In this document: in pieces, positions 1-10,300 of the stretch
How the letters are laid out: each line of letters begins with the position of its first letter
How positions within the stretch are numbered: position 1 is the first letter of the stretch
Translations under genes and position numbers: made by a program
NCBI GenBank assembly: GCA_028565635.1
Contig: JAOXYB010047369.1
Span: 1-12,151 of the forward strand
Reading direction: 5' to 3'
Origin: Phoronis ovalis
Taxonomy: Eukaryota > Phoronida > Phoronidae
DNA: 12,151 bases
The notes under the pieces: model-generated
What the model was told of the DNA's origin: nothing
Seen by the model: only the letters and a program-made list of their open reading frames with translations
The model's database searches: none

Positions 1-1223
1 ATTTAACATTTTTTTGCTAATGAAATGTAATGAGCAATGACATAAACTTGAGATAACTATATATTTCTTTAATTTATCATTTTGATCAATGGAACTGTAC
101 TTCTAAAACATATGTGCTTCATGTTCATAATATGCAATTCCTTTCGCCCAAATAGTCAATTTAAGCAGCGTGACAGGATGATTCTCAAAATTGTCCTGCC
201 CTTGTTAGGGATTAACTTGTGAAAAAGAGACCCATTTGTGCTACCAACCTATGGCCTTCTTAGAACCACCTTTGAATCGTCCAAATAGTGCTTCGGCTAT
301 AAACGCAACTTGACATGCCTTCTCAGGAACAAATATGGCCACCAGTCAGCCATGTTGGAAGTAATGTGGGTCAATATTATACATAATCTGTACTTTCTCT
401 GTACTGAATATGGAGCTGATCGGATAAAAACTGACGCAGTTATTGTGAGACAAAAAGTGTTACGCACATACAAAATGTCGAAGATTTGTACCGGCATTTG
501 ACCTACTTGTCAAGGTCATTTTAAAATATCACCTAGCCTACCAACCTATGGTCTTCTTAGAACCACCTTTGAATCGTCCAGGTAGCGCTTCATCTTTGCG
601 GCTATAGACGCAACGTTACGTGCCTTCTCGGGAACAAACATAGCTGCCAGTCGGCCATATTAAAAGTAATCTGGGTTAATATTATACATAACCTGTACTT
701 TAATCTGTACTTATTCTGTACTGAATATGGAGCTAATCAGACAAAAACTGAAGTAGTTATTGTAAGACAAAAATAGTGTTATGCACAGCAAAAAATATGC
801 AAGAATTGTTACGGCATTTGACCTACTTGCCAAGGTCATTTTAAAAGGTCACCTAGCCTCTTAGGCCCACCATATGGCCTTTCTAGAACCACCTTTGAAT
901 TGTCCAGGTAGTGCTTCGTCTTTGCAGCTATAGATGCAACGTTACGTGCCCTCTCGGGAACAAACATGGCCACCAGTCGGCCATATTGGAGTAATCATGG
1001 TGAAAAGTAAAGCTGACCTGCACTTTGATCTGTATTTATCCTGTACCGAATATGAAGCTGATCGGGTAAAAACTGAAGATGTTATCGCAAGACAAAGAAA
1101 GTGTTACTTATGACAACAACAACGCCTTCGCTATGACTATATGCCTAGCCACTATGTGGATGGGCATAAAAAGTGGTTAGAATACTTTCAGATCTATTTA
1201 TAAATTTTTTTTAATGTTCTTAG
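1..1223 (+). other. 3' part of an upstream intron
   Basis: No credible exon was seen here on either strand. The only open frames are short and lie inside a tandem repeat. The segment ends in a T-rich tract and the TTCTTAG acceptor used by the first exon of the window. Positions 1-241 are AT-rich and unremarkable; 242 to about 1108 is the tandem repeat array; 1109-1223 is unique sequence. Confidence 0.7.
242..1108. repeat. Tandem repeat array, about 2.8 copies of a 297-326 base unit
   Basis: Three divergent copies begin near 242, 539 and 865. Anchor words recur at matching spacing: TATGGCCTTCTTAGAACCAC at 250 with variants at 547 and 873, GAACAAACATGG variants, GGCCATATTGGA variants, CTGTACTGAATATGGAGCTGAT variants, and GGCATTTGACCTACTTG at the ends of copies 1 and 2. 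The period is 297 between copies 1 and 2 and 326 between copies 2 and 3. Copy 3 is cut short near GACAAAGAAAGTGTTAC. The array looks noncoding and lies in an intron. Confidence 0.85.
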
Positions 1224-1399
1224 GTGTAGCACAGACTGCTAATAGATACATCGCATCGCAGCCTGTGATATTAAAAGAAGGTGATGAGACTTCAATTCAG
1301 TATAACAGACGTAAACTTACTGAACTTCCTCATGCCCTAATTGCCGCAGAACGTTGGACGGCAGTTGCAGATACGCTGTGTGATATCGATTTTGTAAAG
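1224..1399 (+). CDS. Exon 1 of window: STAND helical linker, first half
   Basis: The exon follows a pyrimidine-rich tract ending TTCTTAG at 1223 and ends before GTGAGG at 1400. It enters in phase 1 (two bases of a split Gly codon) and leaves in phase 0. Residues 1-58 include the stretches YIASQPVILKEG, NRRKLTELPHALIAAERW and CDIDFVK. In STAND ATPases with WD40 repeats the same order (AxQPLxL, RKLxELPxxLxxAxxW, LxDxxFxxAK) sits just after the winged-helix part of the nucleotide-binding module. This is the main reason for inferring an NTPase upstream. The ATG at 1214 lies before the acceptor and is not a likely start codon. Confidence 0.85.
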
Positions 1400-4300
1400 G
1401 TGAGGACATTTTTCACATTCCAACCTGTCCATCTAATTATATAAGTAGTAAATACAGCCAATCAGGTAATGGCCTAGTTATGAATTGCAGCCATGCTTAG
1501 GTAAAAAGTGGTTTGTTCCACTGGAAAAGATGCATAATTAAATAGATTCCTTGTTAAACATTAAAACTTGCTTGTCTTTTATTTTCACTGTTATTTGATG
1601 AAAATGAAGCAGAAATATTGCAAGCACTTCTAGGCAGCAACGATTGCATATGATGTAAAAGTATGCATGTATAACATGCAGATATCTGCACCCTTGCACA
1701 TGTATAGATAATATTTATTATATTTACCTTAATTTACAGGCTAAGTGTGCTTCAAGTTTCGCATATGAACTTCTAAGCGAAATTGATACAGGCTTGGATG
1801 GTGCCGCTAATGCTAACTCAACTGTTGCTGCTCAAGCATTGTCCGAGTGGGGAAAGATGATTAGACAAAGCTTGTCTGTTCTCATTAAGCAGCCTGATAG
1901 CGTTTTACAAGAAGCTTATAACTTTCCCGAAACAAAGCATCCTCATAAAACTGCACTGGTATTTAACTTTTGTTTTATTGTAACTGTTATAAAATCTTGC
2001 TGTCATTTTTTCTGAAATTTAGATAACTGTGGACTAATAGCTTCAAACCTTGCATCTTGATGCACCATCACAGCAACTTCAACAGTACTGGTGAACTCTG
2101 TGCTACTTATGAATTACGACATTACTTGACCATGCTTTTCGTTAATTATTTCATAAAAAAACGTGTATGTGTATTCGTTTAATAAATGTAAATTCAACAA
2201 GTTTGACTCTACAGGTCTGTTTTATATCCTAATAGACTCTTCTCATGCATGGCTGTTCCAGTCTCCCCCCCCCCCCGAATACCACATGTGCGAACCAAGC
2301 ATGCATTCAATAGGAATTATAACAAACTTATCAAAATTAAAAATAATTGTTAGGTTTCGAATTTTTTCCTGTTGATATGATATATAATATAGTATAATAT
2401 ATATACTCAAAAGGTTTCCTGATTTTTTAAAGTCAGATAAACCTTTATTTGTAATGTAATTGATTGGTAGTCTGCACCTGTATAAAACAGGAAGTACAGA
2501 GTAAATCAACTGATGGAATAGCTGTGAGAAGACTCTATTCAGATTTTTATCTTGTGATTGTAGGCTTATTTGAACAAGGCAGAAGGAAACTGTCCACTGT
2601 GGTTGAAGTTAGTCAACAAACCACAAGAAATCAGTCCCAAGCTTTTAACTCTGGTTTGGCCGAGAATATTTAATTCTGGGAGAGCCATGGCATTTTCACC
2701 TGATGGTAAATGGATTGCTTCTGCTACTAACAGTGACACGGGATCACAGTATTCACTCCTGGTAACTGATGCTAAAACAGGTAGGAAATTAGTAAAAGAA
2801 CACATTCTTAATCTTGGTTCATAAGTTAAGTATTATTTATTAATTCAAAGTAAATTGCATCCATAAATAGATAGATTAACAGCGAATGTTTAATAATTAA
2901 ATAAATCTTCTTTTGTTTATACTCATGGACTTATAAATAGATTATTGAACCCTTTTGATCCCAGCATCCTTCACAGTTGAAAATACTCATACCTGGTTTT
3001 TAAAACCTGACTGTAGAAATGCATTCAGTGGTGACTTTTAATCAAAGAAATAAGAAATATATTTAATAAATAATTGTTTCTGTATTGAAATACTAATATA
3101 AATTAGAAAAGAAAAAATTTCTTAGACAACGAAAATAAAAACATTTTTGGTTTTGGCTCATTAAAAGGAGGATACGAAAAATATAACATTACATGAATTA
3201 CGTGAGCTCAAGGGAAACCACACCATTGTTCATTCATTGGGTCTGTGACTGGTAGCTCCACCAAGTGCATGCAATAAAATACAAAAGACAGTATCAGTCA
3301 TACAGCAATCCTATCAGGGCAGGTGTATTCTTAAAGTTTTCACTGTACTGACTATGGTTGTGTTGCTGATGGCTTATATATAGTAACTATTATAAGTTGA
3401 AAGAGTTTGGTTCATGATGTCAAGTGTATACATGTATCAACACAAACTAATGCTACAGGTGGAAGACTATGGACTATTAAGGGTGAGCGGAAAGAAGGTG
3501 GTTTTCAAAGTTTGTGCTTTTCCAATGATGGCACAATAATTTATGCAGGATTAACAAAATCCCTGTGGGAAGTGTCTGCTGAAAATGGTGCAGTAGTAAG
3601 TTCTATAATTATTACTTTTTACTGAATATAGTTCAATCTACTGACACTTGTGAGCTTCCTATTATCATAATGGTGAAACACAGCTGAGCATGTATTTGAT
3701 TCTTAGAGCAGTATGGTCCTGTTTTGTTATATGAGATGATTACCTGTAATTTTAGCGGTTTTGATCTGTTTGGAACTGCATTTTTTAGGGTAGGGTGGGC
3801 TTATAGACAAATGGAATTATACTTATCTAGTAATCAATTAGAAACTGCATGTAGTAGATGGCTAATAAAGTACTCGAACAGATTTTTTTTCAGTTTAACT
3901 GTCTGACATAAAGCTATGTACATTAAGTAGGTAAGAATATTGAGAAACTGCATGTACAGTTAAAGAGGAAAAAAATTCAATCCAGCAATTTAATTCTGAT
4001 TTGCTTTTTAAAATAAATCATGTTTTTATGTAAAAAAACTATTCTACATTTTGTGTTTTTAATAATTTAGAAAATAAATATAAATTGTTACATTACACGT
4101 TTAAGAAATATTGTTTCATTTGCAGCTTAAAAAGCATCCAGTCAAAGGATATCTTGTTTCAAATGCATACCTACACCTCACTAATCTTTCCCATGATGAG
4201 AAATATATGGCCATATGTGATAGGTAATTCATACAAAACTAGATATAAAAATGTATTAATTAATGGATAATTGATTAAACATAAATTTTGAAGTTTCATA

Positions 4301-7300
4301 ATATATAAATTTGAAATGGCCTTTGTTTTTGAAACAGGCATCTGTTCATTGCTCTACAAATTGAATGCTATAAAGCATCAGTGAAAACAAGTAACATGAT
4401 TATAATTATATCTTTTCACTTGCAATAGATGTCATGACTGTAACAAGGATTCTGCCTTAGCAGAGGTAAGGTTTCCAACTATACACTCATTTCCATGGCA
4501 GTTTTGTACTTTTTCAGTAACAAGAATGGAACAGTTGCTATAATCGATATGCAGACACGCAAAGCTGTAAAAAATGATCTGTAAGTGTAACTCTTTTTCT
4601 TACACTCAGCTTTGTTTCTTAACACATTAAATTCCTAGAAATCAATGGCTGAATGAGACTACAGCACCAAAGATAAATGAATCTTGTACAAAATAAACCT
4701 TAATTGATTTACCACATTTTAATCTTCCTATGCTTTAGCCTCGTTTTATTCGTTTATATTGATGCCACTTTGCGTCTCTGAAGGCTACTCACAAATCAAC
4801 CCCCGGGGTTTGCTTAACCTGTTGCTTGACAGATGATCATTTTGCATGCACTTGGAGCCACTGGGCACAATTTCAGAAGTGCTTCCAGCATGCCACATTT
4901 TGCCTGCGAGTAGTGACTCAGTAGTCTCTGCACATGCTTGATTCATTCACAAATCACAGAATTTTTGCAATGTTTAGATTGAGACTCTTGGGTGGTTTCG
5001 TCAAGCGCATGTTCATGCATGTAGTATTTTAATGTTTGTATAGAATTTTGTCTTTTTAGTTTTGATATGTTTTTAATATGGAATAAAATTCAATGTTCTT
5101 AATAATAAGTGATTTCATGCAGAAATTGAAAGCTGAAAGGTTTTCGTAGTATTTTTTTATGGGAATACAATTAAATGACTTGATATGTTTGACAAAATAG
5201 TCAAATTACAAACATATAAAATTACTGTTGTTATCACAGTAGGTGAACCTAAACTTTCTGTATACTTATTCCTTCTACAAATGTATTTAAGATCATAATA
5301 TTATACCAAGGTTTTTGCTGCATAGATTATAATTATATACTTTTAGTGAATATCACATAACCTAAATATCCAGAAGTACAGTGGGTGTACATTTTTATGA
5401 GAAACAGGAAAGTTATAATATACTTTAAACTATATTTTACAGATGTTTGAAAGACAAAATAAATGTTCTCAAGTTTTCTCCTGATGATAAATTCTTGATA
5501 GCAGCCTGTGACAAGGGAGTTATTGCCATTTGGAATGTAGCACAAAATTTTACACTTGAAACAACTACATCTGCTCCTAGTCGATGGTAATATAATTCTT
5601 TTACTGGTTGTTATACATAATATTGCGTAACTCAATACTGAAACAAAGAAATACATCTGCTTTTTCAACACCCACTATAATTTCTGGCACTTTGCCACTT
5701 ATAAGAATATTGGTGTGGAAATTTAATTATATTGATTAACAGTTGTCTGTTTCTTATGACAGCTTTTATTTTAAATAAGACTAAAATGTTAAAATCTACT
5801 TTAGGACAAGTGATAAAGAAAATAAAAAGCATAGGAAACGATTAAAGCAATATCAGAAGGTACAAAAACGTCGAGAGGAAAATGTCACCACTAAGGTGGA
5901 ACCCCATTCAGGTGTGAAAACTCAGTCTAATGATGTAATGTCTAGAGAGGAAAATGTCGACCCTCCTGAAATGGAGCTGCATTCCGGTGTGCCAAGTGGG
6001 TTATATGCGGGCAATTACATGATGTCTGGAGGTATGATAACATTTTTTTAGTAGTTTAACTGCTGCCTTTGTAAATGTGTTGTAACTACATAGTTTAGTA
6101 TAAAAATGATATATCAAACCAATTAAAAACAATGTACTAAGTATAACATCACTATGAAATTACATAACTGTTCAGGCTATTCAGACATATAAAATGAATG
6201 TTTTCTGTATGTTATGACTGCAGATAGTTTTCTTAGCATTTGTGCACCATTAGAGGTGAATGGTGTCTATCGAGGGAGTTGAGGTGGTTCATTGAGTGAA
6301 CCAGGCGCAGATACAAGGGGGTTTCCTCCGTTTTCTAGAATACGGTCACAAAATTTCTGGGAGAAAGCATTCCATGAAGACCTTATGAAAAGCATGTTTC
6401 TGGTTTCTTGGAAACCTTAAAATCCTTGTTCTATAATTATTATTTAATTTTTTTAAATATAGTTTTTAATTTTTTACAATTTACAAAAAACTGCAAATAT
6501 TTGTTTTCAATGTTTTTAAAAAAAACATAAATTAAAACTTGTCAAATATGTAATCTTAAACAATAAATTTGAAGTTTTGTCGATGGGTCTTAACACAAAA
6601 TTAAATAGTTAATGAACAAGTACCAGTATGCATATATATCAAACACCTGAAATGGTAAGGACCTAGTCTGTTACATATAACGCTAGGCGTGTTTAGGTCC
6701 CCAAATTGCTACTTCTAAAGGGTGATGGCTTGGTGGGAAGAAACGACACTAATTTAGAAAACGGTCACAACTTTACTCTGTAACTGTGCCTGTGAACTAC
6801 TAAGTGACTTATGTACTTGAGGTAATTGTGTAAAATAAAGTAAAACTATAAGGTAGATTATTATATTACCTTGCCTTAATGTGAATATAGTATTTTTTTA
6901 TTTCTAGGTGTGGGAGGAATGAATTTAAAGCTGATGTTCTATACTAATAACACTATTTCTGGGAAAGGCATTGATGAGACTGGTGCCTATGAATTAAGTG
7001 GTATGTCCCTTGTACAATTCTTAAAATTAATTGGTAAGGTAGTGACAGACTTGTGGTAAATTGGCTACATTGGAAGCTAGGCGCACGCACGCACCTTTAT
7101 TTGTGGTACATTTTGGTGCTGTAAATTCTTAAGATTGGTTATGAAATGTAGCCAAGAATGATAAGCCTTGAAGAAGAAATTTAGAAAAGATCAACCTCCG
7201 GACAATACTGGGTTTGGTTGTGTATCCCAGTATGAGCACATAATGTTGTATATAAGTTGGTATAGACTATTTCTGTTAAGATTCTTCAGATGTGACAATT

Positions 7301-10300
7301 CTGGCCTTGCCATATAGTATGAGTTTGACATATCTATTTTGAAGTAAAACACTGACATATGATATACATTTGAGTAATTTAATGAAAGTTTTTATAATTA
7401 ATACTATTTTCCTCTTGACTATAATTTTATAATATACTGTCACTGAAATTAGTTGCAATTTCTTTTCAAAAATTTTGTAATTACAGGTACATTTGATTTG
7501 GGAACAGGTGACATCACTATTTCTCAAGAGTATTCATATGGATATACAACTGCTGTGTCATCATACAAAGGAAAAGTTGCAATTTCAGAAGGAGGCAAAA
7601 AGGGTAATTTGAGATTTTTACTTTAAATCCATATCTTTAACATTTTTCTAATTAAAATTTTATCCCTACTGTTTAATTTTAATACTTATTAAATTTGAAC
7701 AACGACACTCAAGTAAAAGTGACATTTGCATCATTTTATGTCATCTGGACATCCACCAATGCTATATGTTACAGCTTTTTGAAAGTTATAAGCTCAACAA
7801 CAAAACTCGAGATAAGCAAATGCAATTATGCAACTCTTTTAAGAGTTAAAATATTAAAATATTCAGATGAAAAAAATATTTGTGTTTATCAAATTTCTAT
7901 TTGTGAAATAAATCTCAGCAACAGTTTTTAAAATCGGCAGTTCCAAACTCCAGAGCCACTTAGTAAAACAGAATTCTCTGTTCAGAGATATTTTAAAAAT
8001 GTTGTCAGTATACTGGTCAAATATGATACTGAAAAGAGATACGAAGGTACAACTAGTCATTACTGGATTGTGCTCATTTGTTGCAGCTGTGGTTACTGGA
8101 GATTTTGACATGCCTTATGGAAACGTTCGATATGTTGGAACATTTGAAGTAATGTTAGACAACAGTACCACCCACTCTGCTGATGGAGCACTGCACCCTG
8201 ACGTGGAATGTGGCAAGTTTGAGGGTACATACACATCCGACTCTGATGTATCAGGTAAATGCAATTTTTAAAACTAAGAAAAAGGATTACTAAAATATGA
8301 TGCTGCACCATCCCAGGCACATCATACACCATCCCAGGCATATCATACACATATTTTGTGCTAATTTAACTATGCATACTCAATGTCAGACATCATTCTT
8401 TGAACATCTGTACTGTGGACATTGCCATGGTGCTGTTCATCCTCAGTGGTTCTTTTACATCCCATAGGAAGATGGGACCGCCATTTCATATAGTCTTCTG
8501 GGCAACGGATCCCAATGCTGAGAGCCAGATTTTTACACATTGTTACAGCCTTGCTGATGACTGCAATTGAATTTGTATTTTTTTGCATGACAGGCAGACG
8601 TGGTTAAACCACACTACTGCAGCTCACAGAAAGAAATAGCTATACTTCTTTATTTAACCAATTGATCATGAATGAAATAGTTGAATGGACAGTTCCTGTA
8701 ATTACTATATATTATGATGTTAATCTTTTTGAAGTTTAAGTGTTTATTCTGAAAACTGTTTGTTGAAGTTTTAACGTCATCAGACAGTTCTAATTATAGA
8801 CTAAAAGATAAAAGGAGTTAAACTACATTCATTAGACAAGCAAAATTGTCTGTAAGTCCCTTCCTCTGCTGAGTTATTTTGTTCCAATGTTTAACTTACT
8901 TGTTAGTACTAGATGGTTTTAAAAGTACACGTTTTTGCATCATTATAATGGCCACACATTAGCAATATCACTGCAGTTGCATTTAATACTGAAATTAGGA
9001 ATAGAAAATGTCAGCAATCTTCCATTATCATCAAAATGCACCTATAGGTCAGGGCAAAATATGAACTCAAAAAATTTTAATGCTTATGGTAATACTCCCG
9101 TGTATATCTGCTTTAGGCAAGCATCATAAGGCGGATGTGTTGTTGAATTTCTACTCTGATGGTACAATTAAAAGTAGTGGAAGAGATGAAACAGGACCAT
9201 ATGAAGTAACAGGTAGTACATTCTTTAAAACTGTATCTACCTTAATGCTGAATTTGTTTAAATGATTGTGTACTATTTGTAATCATATTTTGGTATTGGG
9301 AATAGCATTCAAGAGTGATCACAGCAGTTTTCATATGAAGATGACAGAATTCTATGTTCTTCCCGAGTCTTCTTTGACAATATTCCTGGCCACTTTAAAA
9401 TCTCAGCATTATGGATAAACCAAATGTGTCTCCTAGCCTACTTTCTTGTGATGAATTTTTCAATTTAAAACATTTTTATAATGTAATACCTGTAAGCAAA
9501 CTGTTAATCTAAAAAGTATATGTTTATCAAGTTTTCGGATAATTTCTTTCTTTTTTTCAAAAACTAGTTATAATATAATTGCCGTGAATATATTAACCAG
9601 CTGTATCCATATGTACTTCTGATCAGTTGCATAATTAGGTACTACAGTTATATTAGCCTTCACAAAACAAAAATGTATAATAATAACTTTCTGCAAATAG
9701 ACTGTTTGCATTTAGTGCAGTCAGTTTTTGCAACATGCAGCGTTTTTAAAAAATAACGGACCATTACTATTTGCCTGATTCATGCACAAGTTACTGCATG
9801 CTGAAAACGTTTGGGTACGCTACAGTAATTAAAGGTGTTGAAAAAGTTGGCAATTTTTTTGATTATTTGAGTTTAACTTTGAAATAACAAAGAAACAAAA
9901 TTTCTCCAGAAGTAATTATAATTTCAATTTGCTCACTTGAAAATTTTTGTTCGATGACCTGGAATTTTGAATAATACATAATTATAGTTTTAAATTATGT
10001 AATCGCAGAAAATCTAATAAGGAGTCTACCAAGCCATTGTCAAGTTATCAAAAAATTTGACACTTTTCTGCAGACCCCTTGTAAATTCTTACTGGCACTT
10101 GTGCACTTAAAATACCATGTGTTAATCAGTTTATCTTCCCTATGCATTTTATCTATTATCATAAATAACATTAACAATAAATACTGTTTTAAACTTCAAA
10201 TGTCAACCCATTAAGTGCCAACTTTTTTAATGCTGCCAACTTTTTCGATACCTTACTGTACTGGGTAGAGTGCATGCAAATAGTCTATTAACTGAATTTA

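Noticed and set aside
310-501. Plus- and minus-strand open frames of 63-66 codons
   Set aside because: They lie within a tandem repeat unit, are disrupted in the other copies, and show no protein-like conservation.
242-1108. CRISPR-like or satellite array
   Set aside because: The units are about 300 bases, diverged and only three in number, with no short identical repeats and spacers; the context is a eukaryotic intron.
1214-1223. ATG at 1214 as the start codon of a gene
   Set aside because: It sits in the polypyrimidine tract just before a good AG acceptor. The following peptide begins in the middle of a known linker, so the gene must start upstream.
2243-2509. Minus-strand frame of 88 codons
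   Set aside because: It runs through the poly-C tract and AT-rich intron sequence and has low-complexity composition, with no support.
5333-5671. Minus-strand frame of 112 codons, the longest in the window
   Set aside because: It is antisense to exon 5443-5586, which has clear WD40 motifs on the plus strand. The remainder is low-complexity intron.
7276-7527. Minus-strand frame of 83 codons
   Set aside because: It is isoleucine/lysine-rich, as expected from AT-rich intron, and overlaps the exon beginning at 7487.
7863-8111. Minus-strand frame of 82 codons with a start near exon 8087-8254
   Set aside because: It mostly covers intron and overlaps a well-supported plus-strand exon; no recognisable motif.
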